Assembly (NCBI GenBank): GCA_963793625.1
Contig: CAWCAT010000027.1
Location: 1 to 64,000 of the forward strand
Length of the DNA: 64,000 nucleotides
DNA from: G963668605 sp963793625
GTDB taxonomy: Bacteria > Acidobacteriota > Terriglobia > Bryobacterales > Bryobacteraceae
Direction of reading: 5' to 3'
Within the stretch, counting starts at the first letter, position 1; each line of letters begins with the position of its first letter. The notes below the pieces were generated by a model that saw only the letters and a program-made list of their open reading frames with translations, did no database searches and was not told where the DNA came from. Below, in pieces: positions 6,302-17,133 of the stretch. A program made the translations under genes and the position numbers.

Positions 6302-9300
6302 CTAGAAAATAAACTTGGCGCCAAGCTGGATGTTACGCGGGTCGCGCGCTCCCAGGATTTTGCCGAAGTTCGCGTTTCCGAGTGCTGTTGTCGGTGCATT
6401 GAAGTTCGCGTGATTCAAGGTGTTGAAGGCCTCGCCGCGAATCTGGAATTTCACGCGCTCGGTGACGGGAATCTGCTTGAATACGGAGCAATCCCATTTC
6501 ACGATGCCGGGCGCGGTGATAATGCTGCGGCCCGCGTTACCCGGACGGTACTGGCCCACCGGCACTTCCGCGAACGCGGCAGTGTTGAACCATTTGTAGA
6601 TGGTCTTGAGGTCGCTGCCGGCAAACGGATTGCCGATTGCATCCGGGCGCCCGCCCGCCGTAGATGACCCGTTGTTCACGCTTCCCAAACCGCCCGGGTC
6701 GTTGCCGAGCGAGGAGGTTACGTTGAGCGGCAGACCAGAGTTGTAGGTCACGATACCCGAAAGTTCCCAATTGCCAAAGACGCGTCCCGCGAAGGTCCGC
6801 GAGTTACGCAGGAAAGGCAGCGGATACACATAAGACGCCGTATAGACATGGCGGCGATCGAGCGGCGATAGACCGTAGTCCGCCTTCCAGTCATAGGTGT
6901 TCTGCGGAGCGTTGGAGCGGTCGCTGCCGTTATCGGTCAGCGCGCGCGACCAGGTGTAGGACATGCTGACCGTACCAGATTTGCCGAAGCGCTTCTGGAA
7001 GCTCGTCTGCAACCCGTGGTAGTTCGAGTTGAACCACGTCTCCACACCGTTGATCGCGTTATAGCCCTGATAAGGACGCAGCACATTGAGACGCGGTCGA
7101 ATCGCGGAGGTGATATAGCCGTTGGCCGGTACGAGTCCGGCGGCAGCGGCAGCACCGGGACGCACCTGGTTCAGATCGATTATCCCGATCAGGTTCGTGC
7201 CCTTCGATCCCGTGTAGCCAATCGTGAAGATGGAATCACCCTTCAACTGGCGCTGGATGTCGAAGCTCCACTGCTGGATATAGGGCGTCTTGTAGTTGAC
7301 GTCCCAGCCTCGCAGGCTGGCCGGCGCCAGGCTGACAACGGGCGAACCCGCGGTCGGATTTTCCAGGCGCGTATTTGCGATCGAGAGAGCATTGAACGTC
7401 GGCGTCGGGTTCGTGCCGATATTCGTCAGAAGCGGGCCGACCAGGGTCGTGTCATAGAACATGCCGTATCCGCCGCGCACGCTGGTCTTGCCGTCGCCAA
7501 TCGGATCCCAGGCGAAGCCGAAGCGGGGCGCGAAGTCGTGATTGTTCTCGCGCGCGATCTTCTCGCCAAAGCGCGAATTTGAGCCGCCGGTAATGACGCC
7601 GTTGAACGGATCGCCAGCACCGGCAATGCGATTGCCCGTAGCCGGATCGATCTTGAACGCCTTGGCAGGATCGAACATCGTCGGGTCGAAGTTCGTCAGG
7701 ATTCCGCCATTGTCGGTGGGCTGACGGAAGTTCGAATAGCGGATGCCGAGATTCAGCGAAAGCCGCGATGTCACGCGGAAGTCGTCCTGGAAATAGGCCT
7801 CATAGGACTTGCTGCGGATGTCCGCCGTCAGATCTATTGAGGACTGGCTGAAGGTCGCAACATTGCCCAGCAGGAAATTCGCCCACGACTGTTGCAGGGT
7901 TACGTTTGTGCTCCCTGCCGGACGTGGCGTATTGGAGAAGCTGAACGCGCCAGAGTTGTCCGAAAGCTGATTCTCGTTCTTGCGATAGATGTTCATCGAC
8001 GCGCCGAACTTAAACGTGTGGCGTCCATGAATCTTGGTCAGGTTGTCGAAGATCGAGTGGTTATAGCTGAAGTTGTCGTACGCGCCATAACTGGTGATCG
8101 TCGAGAGCCCGCCCGTGAAGGCGAGACCAGTGATGCGTTCCGGATTGCCCGGATAGGCCAGCTTCGGGTTGATGTTCGGCGAGTTCGCGCGGGCGGCCAA
8201 GCCAACTGGGTGACTGAAAATTCCACCTTTGCTCCAGGCCCATCCGGCTTCGTTGAACAGCGTCGGCGTGAAGGAACTGGTTCCGCGAATCACAAGGCTG
8301 CGGCCCGGCGAATCGGTCTTGGTCGTGGAGACGCCAGGAACAAAAGCGTTCGTGAACAGACCGCCCGGTTCGGTGGTCGGAATAACGTCGTGCAGGAAGC
8401 GGCCGGAGAGCACCAGTTTCTGCCCGAAATTGTGGTCGATCTTGATGATCTCCTGCCGCGCGTTGAACACGCCGCGCAGCGGCACTGCGAGGTTGTTGCC
8501 ATTGGTGGGAGCGGGCAGCTTGGAGAAGATGTCAGTGATGTACTGCTGCGCAATCGGGTTGATGGCGCCTATCGTGGTGGAGGTCTGTGTACAGGTTGCT
8601 CCATCCGCACTGGTGGCTACGCAAACCGGATTCGCAAAAATGCCTTTGCGTTCATCCAGCGTGGGAATCTGAACGTTCGACGCGTTGTAGTTGATGACGC
8701 GGCGGAATCTCTTGCGAGAAGAAGAAGAACGTCTTCTGGCGGCCGTCGTAAACCTTCGGAATAAAAACCGGACCACCGACTGTGTAACCGAAATCGTTAT
8801 AGCGCAGCGGCGGGCGGGAAACGCTATTGAAGTTGTTGAAGAAGTTATTCGCGTTCAGCTTGTCGTTGCGCATGAACTCGTACGCGGTTCCGTGCAACGA
8901 GCTTGTGCCGGACTTGGTGACAATGCTGATCTGTCCACCACCGGCGCGGCCGAATTCCGAAGAATAAGGCGTACGCACAATCTTCATTTCCTCGATCGCG
9001 TCGATGCTCGGATACTGCTGGATCGTGATGTTGGAACCGCGGTCCACGTTATCCGCGCCGTCGATCGTCCAGCTGTTCTGGCTCTGGCGCGTGCCGTTGA
9101 CCGAGAATCCGACAGTATTGTTGCCGCCGGTCGGATTGGTCGATACCGACATAAATGGAGTCAGACAAGTTGGACGAAACGCCCGGCTGCAAAGCGAGCA
9201 ACTGCGCGAAGTGGCGGTTGTTCAGCGACAGTTCGCGTACCTGCGTTCCGGAGATCAGACCGGATTGCTGCGCCGACTGCAACTCAACCTGATTCGTCGT

Positions 9301-9684
9301 GGATCTCGACTGTCACTTCCTGCGTGACATCGCCGATTTCCAGTTTAAGTTGACCGTCAGTTTCTCATTGACGTTCAATTCGATATTGTTCTGAATACCT
9401 TTTTTGAATCCCGGAACTTCGGCAGTGACAGAATACATGCCAACTGGAAGAAGCGGGGCTGTGTAGAAACCGACGTCGTTCGTGGTTGCTGTGCGGATGA
9501 CGCCGTTACGTGATGTGTTGGTGACGGTTACCTTTGCGTTGACTACCGCGGAACCGCTTGCGTCCGTGACTGTGCCAACGATATTGGCAGTAATTTCCTG
9601 CGCGGACAACGGGAATAGACTGAGCAGAAAGCACACAAGCAGGGCTGTTATCCCCGTTTGTGGCCGGGTGAAGTCTCGAACCAT
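6302..9684 (-). pseudogene. Oar-like TonB-dependent receptor, frameshifted
   Basis: The start at 9684 has AGGAG 10 nt upstream and a signal peptide (TALLVCFLLSLFPLSAQ). It is followed by a carboxypeptidase-regulatory-like domain (NIVGTVTDASGSAVVNAKVT), a plug (GTQVRELSLNNRHFAQLLAL, WTIDGADNVDRGSNITIQQY, IEEMKIVRTPYSSEFGRAGG) and a long barrel ending in NIQLGAKFIF with terminal F. It would sit in the outer membrane and import a large substrate. The frame breaks near 9345 (one base missing), 9304, 9152 and 8707 (one extra base each); net length change is +2, which fits that count. The barrel half (824 codons) is open. No SusD-like partner is visible, as usual for acidobacterial Oar-type receptors. 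Confidence 0.85.
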
Positions 9685-9796
9685 ATTAATTAATCTCCTG
9701 AAGCTATGGCGGGAATATACGGAAATGCTGGAAACCCACCAATTTACATTCAGTGTAGCGCGTAAAGCCATGGAATAGACCTGCCGATGATTAAAC
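9685..9796. other. Divergent intergenic region
   Basis: It separates the receptor (minus) and the membrane-protein gene (plus) and should hold both promoters. It contains the receptor's AT-rich leader (ATTAATTAAT before the ATG); no further signal stands out. Confidence 0.3.
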
Positions 9797-11346
9797 GTGT
9801 CGGAGACAGAATTAGAAATCGTGCAGACGCCCAGGATGACTCGCTCCTGGTCGAGAATATTGTGGCCTTCGCATTCCGATCTCTTCTTTCTTTTTCACCG
9901 CCTGGATGTTTCTGGTGAGTCCGGCTGGCTGGCTGGCTTGTTGCAGGATTCCGACACTGTGCTGCATACACGCACAGGTCAGCACATTCTGGAAACGGCG
10001 AGCGTTCCCACACACGATCTGTTCTCATTCACCAAACCCGGCGACGTGTGGTTCGCGTATGAATGGCTGGCCGAGGCCGCATACGGATGGCTGTTTAATC
10101 TGGCAGGGTTCAAGGGCATCGTACTGCTGGCTGGCATGCTGATCGCGCTCTACATTACCGTGCTGCTGAAGCACACAATGTGGAAGGGTGCCAACGGCAT
10201 GATTGCACTGGTGGTCATGCTGCTGACCGCTACGGCGACATCGATTCACTTCCTGGCGCGCCCGCACCTGTTCACGCTATTGTTTCTGGCTATTGCGGTT
10301 TGGGTGCTGGATTACAAAGGCGCCACGGAGGACGTCTGCTCTGGCTGCTGGTCCCGCTCACTGCACTTTGGGCCAATATACACGGCGGCTTTGTGATGTT
10401 CCTGGTGCTGCTTGGCCTGCGCGCTGTCAGGTTGCGCAGCCGAAGCTTGGCTCTGGCCTGAACTGCGGCGGAGCACAAGCGCGAGGCACTGCAACTGATC
10501 GCACTCGGGGCGGCTTGTGCGCTCAGGCTCACTTGCAAACCCTTACGGGATTTACCTGCACGTCCACATATTTGAATATTTGCGCTTCGGGTGGATTACG
10601 TCGAACGTGTCGGAAGCGCTCTCGCCTGTTTTCCGGTCGGAAGAGCTCTACGACTACATGGTGCTGCTATTTGCCGGGATGGCCACCATCCCAACACTGA
10701 TTCGCAAGAAGAGCATAGTCGAACCGCTCTGGATACTTTTCCTTGGATACTGCTCGCTCGTTTCGGTGCGTCACCTGACTATTTATGTGCTTGTGGCCGC
10801 TCCGATCATTGCAGTCGAGCTTTCAGAATGGTGGACGGATTTTGCCAGGAGCCGGTCGCGAGCATCGCTTGCAGGAATGCTGCATGACGTCTCGCAGCAA
10901 CTCACCGTCAGACTGCCGGGAACCAGCGCGTTCATTCCGCTTGTCATTATGGTGCTGGCGATCGCGCCCGGGATCCATATCCCAAGTCAGTTCCCGATGG
11001 TGAGGTTCCGGTGAAGTTTATCGAACCACATCTCGACCTGTTGGCCAGTGAGCGCCTGTTCACCTCGGACCAAATCGCGAATTACCTGATCTTCCGCAAC
11101 TACCCGCGCCAGCAGGTATTCTTTGATACCCGCCACAACTTTTATGGCGAGAAACTCGGCAATGAGTACCGCACAATCAGCGAGGGCGGTGCTGCATGGC
11201 GAGGCCTTCTCGACAATTACAAGTTCAATTTTGTCCTGAGCCCGGTGAACGCGCCCATTGCTTCCCTGCTTCAGGCTGCAGGTGGCTGGCGCATCCTCAG
11301 CACCAACGGCAAGTACATTCTCTTTCAGCGTGAGAGTCAGAACTGA
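9797..11346 (+). pseudogene. Multi-pass membrane protein, heavily frameshifted
   Basis: Pieces in different frames follow one another as a single protein: SDLFFLF, TAWMFLVSPAGWLA, LLQDSDTVLHTRTGQHILET, DLFSFTKPGDVWFAYEWLAE, KGIVLLAGMLIALYITVLLK, LLWLLVPLTALWANIHGGFV, ANPYGIYLHVHIFEYLRFGW, LSEWWTDFARSRS, and a soluble C-terminal part SDQIANYLIFRNYPRQQVFF ... GGWRILSTNGKYILFQRE. The order resembles acidobacterial polytopic membrane proteins reminiscent of glycosyltransferase-39-type enzymes, with substrate unknown. At least six frame changes occur (about 9896, 9943, 10325, 10455, 10530, 11008). Coding content between breaks is well kept, so the breaks are recent or artefactual. Confidence 0.6.
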
Positions 11347-11358
11347 TAGGATTGCCTC

Positions 11359-12408
11359 GTGATTGGATCCAGTCGCAGGTTCTTTCTTCAATCCGCCGCA
11401 CTTGGATTGTGCGCCGGATTTCCGCCGTCCGCCGCGGAGGCTCGTGATCGTGCCGCCTGGCTGAAAGATGCCCGTTGGGGTGTCATGACGCACTTCCTCG
11501 CCGAATGGATGGCGCCTTCCGCCCACAGCAGCGTCAACGAATGGAACAAGCTGGTCGACGGCTTTGATGCACGCGGCCTGGCCGATCAACTCGCCGCAGT
11601 TCGAGCAGGATACTACATCATCACGCTCGGCCAGAATTCCGGGTTTTACTGTTCGCCGAATGCCAGCTATGACCGCATCGTCGGCAACAAGCCAAGCAAG
11701 AACTCGCGGCGCGACCTGATTGCAGACCTCTCCGCGGCTCTGAGTCCGAAAGGGATTAAGCTGATCGTGTATCTGCCTTCCGGCGCGCCGGCCCGCGACA
11801 GCGTTGCCGTGAAGGCACTCGAATGGCAGCGCGGTCCGTTTCCCAATCATGAGTTCAAGCTCAAATGGGAGCAGATCATCCGCGAATGGTCGATGCGTTG
11901 GGGCAAGAAGATTTCTGGCTGGTGGATTGACGGCTGTTACTCGCCTAACGCGATGTACCGCAAGCCGGAGCCGCCGAATTTCGCGAGCCTCGCTGCCGCA
12001 CTGCGCTCCGGCAACCCGGATAGCATCGTGGCCTTTAATCACGGCGTCATTTATCCGTTGATTTCGATCAGTGAGCACGAGGATTACACGGCCGGCGAAG
12101 TGAACGAACCGGATCGCATTACGTGGAAAGGTTCACGCTTCGCGAACGGACGAGTCGATGGCGCCTTCCCGCACGTGCTCAGCTATCTGGGTTCCACATG
12201 GGGCAAAGGCGATCCACGCTTTCCTGATGCGAAAGTGATCGAGTGGACCAGCAAGTTCGTGAACGCCGGCGGAGTAGTGACGTGGGACGTACCGATTCAG
12301 CCCAGCGGGCTAATCAGTGAGCCGTTTGTGAAGCAACTTAACGCGCTTACCGTGCGCGCCTCTGTTGGTACTCAAACAGAGGCGCGCACGCTAAGGGATC
12401 GCGTTTAG
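11359..12408 (+). CDS. Alpha-L-fucosidase-like (GH29-related) Tat-exported protein
   Basis: It starts with GTG at 11359, 12 bases after the preceding frame. The N-terminus SSRRFFLQSAALGL matches the twin-arginine signal pattern. The mature part has GH29-type blocks: WLKDARWGVMTHFLAEW, GYYIITLGQNSGFYCSPN and WWIDGCYSP, where the Asp would be the nucleophile of retaining fucosidases. The length (349 residues) is shorter than classical fucosidases (about 450), so the C-terminal beta-sandwich is missing and the true substrate is open. The last 16 codons lie inside a perfect hairpin, and the stop overlaps the convergent ahcY end by three bases. Confidence 0.75.
   Translation: MIGSSRRFFLQSAALGLCAGFPPSAAEARDRAAWLKDARWGVMTHFLAEWMAPSAHSSVNEWNKLVDGFDARGLADQLAAVRAGYYIITLGQNSGFYCSPNASYDRIVGNKPSKNSRRDLIADLSAALSPKGIKLIVYLPSGAPARDSVAVKALEWQRGPFPNHEFKLKWEQIIREWSMRWGKKISGWWIDGCYSPNAMYRKPEPPNFASLAAALRSGNPDSIVAFNHGVIYPLISISEHEDYTAGEVNEPDRITWKGSRFANGRVDGAFPHVLSYLGSTWGKGDPRFPDAKVIEWTSKFVNAGGVVTWDVPIQPSGLISEPFVKQLNALTVRASVGTQTEARTLRDRV
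12351..12390. terminator. Long hairpin overlapping the 3' end of the GH29-like gene
   Basis: CGTGCGCGCCTCTGTT (12351-12366) and AACAGAGGCGCGCACG (12375-12390) are perfectly complementary (16 bp) with loop GGTACTCA. There is no T-run on either side. It lies between two convergent genes and probably ends both transcripts, although it falls inside the reading frame of the plus-strand gene. Confidence 0.7.
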
Positions 12409-13827
12409 TAACGGTAGTGATCCGGCTTGTAAGGACCTTCCGGAGCCACACCGAGATAGTCGGCCTGCTTCGGAGTCAGCGTCGTCAGTTTCACGCCGAT
12501 CTTCTCCAGGTGCAGGCGGGCGACTTCTTCGTCCAGCTTCTTCGGCAGCGTATAGACGTCCACTTTGTAAGTGTCGCGATTCTTCCACAGATCCAACTGC
12601 GCCAGGGTCTGGTTCGCAAAGCTGTTGCTCATCACAAAGCTGGGGTGGCCGGTCGCGCAACCCAGGTTCACCAGACGGCCTTCGGCCAGCATGAAGATGC
12701 TGTGTCCATCGGGGAAGGTGTACATATCGACCTGCGGCTTGATGTTGGTCTTCTTCACGCCCTCGGCCGTGTTCAGCCGATCCACCTGAATCTCGTTGTC
12801 GAAGTGGCCGATGTTGCAGACGATCGCCTGATCTTTCATCTTCGCCATGTGCTCGAAAGTCAGAATGTCGCAGTTGCCGGTGCAGGTGACATAGATGTCG
12901 GCGCGCCCGAGCGTATCTTCGACGGTCGTTACTTCGTAGCCTTCCATCGCGGCCTGTAGCGCATTGATCGGATCGATCTCGGTCACGATCACGCGTGCGC
13001 CGAATCCGCGCAGCGAGTGCGCCGAGCCTTTGCCGACGTCGCCGTAGCCGCAGATCACCGCGACTTTGCCCGCCACCATCACATCGGTTGCGCGCTTGAT
13101 TCCGTCCGAAAGCGATTCGCGGCAGCCATACAGGTTATCGAACTTCGACTTCGTCACCGAGTCGTTCACGTTGATCGCCGGAACCAGCAGCGCGCCCTGC
13201 TGCTGCATCTTGTACAGGCGATGGACGCCCGTGGTCGTCTCTTCGGAAACGCCGCGCCATTCCTTCACCATGTCGTGCCAGCGGGTCGGATTCTCCGCAT
13301 AGACCTTCTTCAAAAGGTCCTTGATTACGTCCTCTTCATGGGTCTCGGAAGCCGAGTTCACCCAGTCCGAACCGTTCTCGAGTTCGTAGCCCTTGTGGAG
13401 CAGCAGCGTCACGTCGCCGCCGTCGTCGACAACAAGCTGCGGACCCTTGCCGCCCGGATGGCTCACCGCCTGATAAGTGCACCACCAGTACTCTTCCAGC
13501 GACTCGCCCTTCCACGCGAAGACCGGAACGCCCGCTGGCGGCAATCGCGGCGGCAGCATGGTCCTGCGTCGAAAAAATATTGCAGCTCGCCCAGCGCACG
13601 TCCGCGCCCAGATCCACCAGGGTTTCGATCAGCACGGCCGTTTGAATGGTCATGTGCAGCGAACCGGTGATGCGCACGCCGGCCAGCGGCTTGGACGGAG
13701 CATATTTGTGGCGGATCGACATCAAACCGGGCATTTCCGATTCGGCGATGGTGGTTTCCTTGCGGCCCCAGTCGGCGAGCGACATATCGGCCACTTTGTA
13801 GTCAGTGGTTGAGAGAGTGGTGGGCAT
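12405..13827 (-). CDS. ahcY: Adenosylhomocysteinase, single-base frameshift
   Basis: The enzyme hydrolyses S-adenosylhomocysteine to adenosine and homocysteine in the cytoplasm, clearing the product of methylations. The N-terminal frame (13827-13530) has VADMSLADWGRKETTIAESE, MPGLMSIRHKYAPSKPLAG and SCNIFSTQDHAAAAIAASG. The second frame continues VPVFAWKGESLEEYWWCT, then VAVICGYGDVGKGSAHSLRG (NAD-binding) and ends in YKPDHYRY, the conserved C-terminus. Total length is 1423 nt, that is 474 codons plus one base, and the extra base (a C on the coding strand) lies near 13530. In so central an enzyme a sequencing error is likely. The divergent SahR-like gene probably controls it. Confidence 0.95.
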
Positions 13828-13855
13828 TTAGTTAATTCCTTTAATCTTCTATCGA

Positions 13856-13880
13856 CAAATCACGATATGTTGATATGATA
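13856..13880. promoter_or_regulatory. Candidate SahR-like operator between ahcY and its regulator
   Basis: The 67-bp divergent region contains a direct repeat GATATG-TT-GATATG (13864-13877) within AATCACGATATGTTGATATG. ArsR-type regulators bind short symmetric or repeated AT-rich sites, so this is the best operator candidate. I saw no SAH riboswitch pattern in this short gap. Confidence 0.45.
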
Positions 13881-13894
13881 ATGGAGAAGCACCG

Positions 13895-14842
13895 ATGCCG
13901 TCAATCCTTAAATCGCTGCGCTTGCTTGCCGACCCCAGCCGGCTGCGGATTGCCCTGCTGCTCGAGCGCGAAGAGTTGTCCGTTGCCGAACTCCAGGAAA
14001 TCATCGGCATGGGGCAAAGCACCATTTCAACGCATCTCGCACAACTCAAGCAGTTGGGCTTGGTGGAAGACCGCCGCACCGGCAAGAATATCCTCTACCG
14101 CCTGAATGCGAAGCAGGCCGATGGACAACTCGCGCAATTGATGGATCTGCTCCGGCAGAGCGCGGCGGAGATTCCCGAATCCGAGCAGGATCGCGACGCG
14201 CTCGAACTTGCACTGCGCAAGCGCCAGGACAAAGTCCGCTCGTACTTCGATGAACTCGCCGGAAAGTTTGGACGCCAATACGTGCCTGGCCGCTCGTGGC
14301 GTGGGCTGACTGAGATGTTGTTACAGTTGATGCCGCCGCTTGTGATCGCCGATCTCGGAGCAGGTGAGGGCACGTTCGCACAGCTTCTCGCGCGGCGCGC
14401 CAAGGAAGTGATCGCAGTCGATAATTCCGAAAAGATGGTTGAGTTCGGAGCGGAGCTGGCGGCACGGCACGGCGTCAAGAACCTGCGGTATCGCAAGGGT
14501 GATCTGGAGGCGCTGCCGATCGACGACGCGTCGGTCGATCTCGCATTCTTCAGCCAGTCCCTGCATCACGCGCAACACCCGGAGCGCGCGGTTGCCGAGG
14601 CGCACCGCATTCTGAAACCCGACGGCCGCATCGTCGTGCTCGATCTCGTCAAGCATCACGTCGAAGAGGCGCGCGAACTCTACGCCGATGTCTGGCTCGG
14701 CTTCACCGAAGTTGAGGTGCAGCGCTTCCTGCGCGAGGCTTCGTTCCAGAATATCTGGACGTCCGTGGTCCACCGCGAAACCGAAGCCCCGCATTTTGAA
14801 ACCCTGCTGGCAGTGGCGAACAAGAATCTGCAGCTTTCGTGA
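13895..14842 (+). CDS. ArsR-family regulator fused to SAM-methyltransferase domain (SahR-like)
   Basis: The 315-residue protein has an N-terminal winged-helix domain (residues 1-75; VAELQEIIGMGQSTISTHLA, then LGLVEDRRTGKNILYRL wing) without the cysteines of metal-sensing ArsR proteins. It is joined to a class I methyltransferase-like domain with the SAM motif DLGAGEG at 153-159 and acidic VIAVDNSEKM. GGAG lies 8 nt before the ATG. Divergent placement against ahcY matches SahR regulators of the methionine/SAH cycle, where the methyltransferase-like domain is thought to sense SAH or SAM. Whether it retains catalysis is unknown. Confidence 0.8.
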   Translation: MPSILKSLRLLADPSRLRIALLLEREELSVAELQEIIGMGQSTISTHLAQLKQLGLVEDRRTGKNILYRLNAKQADGQLAQLMDLLRQSAAEIPESEQDRDALELALRKRQDKVRSYFDELAGKFGRQYVPGRSWRGLTEMLLQLMPPLVIADLGAGEGTFAQLLARRAKEVIAVDNSEKMVEFGAELAARHGVKNLRYRKGDLEALPIDDASVDLAFFSQSLHHAQHPERAVAEAHRILKPDGRIVVLDLVKHHVEEARELYADVWLGFTEVEVQRFLREASFQNIWTSVVHRETEAPHFETLLAVANKNLQLS

Positions 14843-14874
14843 TGGCGGCCTCGTCGGCGCTATGATCTAACCAG

Positions 14875-17068
14875 ATGAGTTCTTACCAGTTAGCGTTAGT
14901 CTTACTCGCTGCAGTTCCATTTACTAACTCGTATGGCGCCGAAATGGTGTATGCGACCCCTTTCGATTACTCCGATATTCGTGCTTATCCCTATGCGTTC
15001 AGCGTTGCTTCTGACACTGCAGGCAACGTGTACGCATCCTCATTTCGTGCTGACCTTCATTACATTCCGCATCAGTCATCAACGGTCAACCGGACTGCCT
15101 GGGTGAAGAAGTTCGCTCCGGATGGAAAGACTCAGATCTATTACTCCGGTCTGCCGTACGACACAGTCCCGTCGGCGCTTGTGGCCGACCTCGCGGGAAA
15201 CGTCTATCTGGCAGGAACGACAGGAGCTATCATTCCGGCCTTCACGCCTGGTGTATTTCAGACTTCATCCGGGTCTGGATTCCTGGCGAAATTCGGGCCT
15301 GACGGCAAGCGTTTATGGTTTGCCAGGATTTCGGGAAACCCTGCAGCTGTTGCGACCGACACAGAGGGATTCGTTTACGTCGCGGGTTCAGCCCAATCCG
15401 ATTTCGTAACCACACGCGGCGCGTTGAAAGAGCAGATCGGCGCAATCAATTGCACTGGTTACAAAGGTCCAGAAGCTTGCACAGACGCGTTTGTAATGAA
15501 AGTAACACCCGATGGCAGTGCGATCGTGTATGCCACCCTGCTGGGCGGTTCCTGGGAGGACCGCGCCACTTCGATGAGCGTAGATGCTGAAGGAGCGGCC
15601 TGGGTCACGGGCGAGACGCTCTCTCCCGATTTTCCGGCGACCGCCGGAGCATTCCAGCCGAAGTACGGCGGCACGGGGATGATGGGGGAGCAGCGCTATG
15701 GTGACGCCTTCGTTGCTCGCATCGCGCCAGACGGCAAATCGCTGCACTGGGCAACGTATCTGGGCGGAACAGGCGCAGATTTCGATACCGCAATTGCGCT
15801 GGACAGCTCTGGGCAGGGCTTCATCGTAGGAACAACGCTGTCGAGTGATTTCCCGGTCAGTTCCGCACCCTGGCAGCAGCGCTACGGAGGCTGGGCCTCA
15901 GACGATCCAATTGGTGGCGACGTGTTCTTGACGAAGATCTCTCTCGGGCTCGGTGGCCTTCTCCAGCTACATGGGGAGCCCCGGATCTGAGCGCGCTCTC
16001 AGAGTTGCGATTGCAAAGGACGACCGCGTCTTTGTTACCGTTCGCGGGCCTGTTGCCGCCGGCTTCGAAAAGCGCCCGGTGGGCGGCTGTGAAGCGCCGT
16101 CTTCGATAGTTCAGGTGGACGCAATGACCGGACGGGTTGTCGATTACCAGACCCTGCCAGGGGTCTTCAGTCCCGATCTCACACTGGATAGCGCCGGCCA
16201 ACCAGTTACGCTCGGCCTGTGGGCAAGTGACAATCCGTTTGGACCGGCAAACCTGGGGGGAGGGAACGTCCCGCTCGGACTGGCCGCCTACGACTTTACG
16301 CGGCCGGCCAAGCCCCGGCTCACATGCCTCGTGAACGCGGGCAGCATGAAGCAGGGACGAAATTATGGGATTGGCTTGGCAGTTGCGCCCGGGGAGATCG
16401 TGACGATTATGGGGCTCGGACTTGGACCGGAGTCCGGCATTGTCCCGGCACTTTATCCCGGGAGCAGTCTTCCCACCGAACTCGTGGGAACAGTTGTGAA
16501 GTTCGGCGGCGTACCAGCCGCACTGCTGTACGTCCAAAACCGTCAGATAAATCTGATGGTGCCCTATTCGCTACGGCGTGGGTCCGCACCAGTTACTGTA
16601 GAACGCGCTGGCAGGGTGCTTGGTCCGTATAATCTCAACGTGACGCCTGCGGTGCCAGGCTTCTTCACGACTGGACAGCTTGGCACAGGACAGATTCTTG
16701 CGTTTAACGAAGACGGAACGCTGAATTCCGAGAGCAACCCCGCGCCGCGCGAGACGATACCAACGTTGCTGGTTACGGGATTCGGTGTGCTGGATCCGCC
16801 GGTGGATTACACGGTTACACCGAGCAGTGGAGTCTTGGGCCGTGTCGCAGGTGAGTTTTACCTCAATATCGCGACCGGACCCTCAAGCTTCTCGGAAATG
16901 GGCCTCGTCTCAGCAGCACCCGTTTTCCGTCAAGTCTCCGGTCTCATCGCTGTCAAGGCCTGGATTCCACCCACGACAATTACAGGCAAGGCATTTGTAA
17001 AGTTCTCCTTTGCGCAGGCCTACGGGTGGGAGTACACGCAGGGCAACGTATACCTTGCTGTGCGGTGA
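14875..17068 (+). CDS. SBBP-repeat beta-propeller protein with Solibacter C-terminal domain, frameshifted
   Basis: A signal peptide (QLALVLLAAVPFTNSYGAE) is followed by SBBP-type propeller repeats (DTAGNVYASSF, DLAGNVYLAGTT, DTEGFVYVAGSA, DAEGAAWVTGET, DSSGQGFIVGTT) with YLGGT/LLGGS strands. After a single extra base near 15950 the frame continues with SSYMGSPGSERAL and the Solibacter C-terminal domain (CLVNAGSMKQG, LAVAPGEIVTIMGLGLGP, LLYVQNRQINLMVPYSL, VTPAVPGFFT), TIGR03437-like. Total length is 2194 nt, one more than a multiple of three. The protein is exported, presumably cell-surface; its function is unknown. The TIGR03437-like domain points to a Solibacter relative. Confidence 0.8.
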
Positions 17069-17133
17069 TCATCGACAAAACTTAAATCTTTTTGCTCCAG
17101 GCATTCGTTATAGCTGTCGAAAAGGCGAGTGCG

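Noticed and set aside
10987..12078. 363-codon open frame on the minus strand
   Set aside because: Antisense to the GH29-like gene and the end of the membrane gene; no recognisable motif.
13828..13894. SAH riboswitch upstream of ahcY
   Set aside because: The gap is only 67 bp and shows a repeat suited to a protein operator, not the riboswitch fold.
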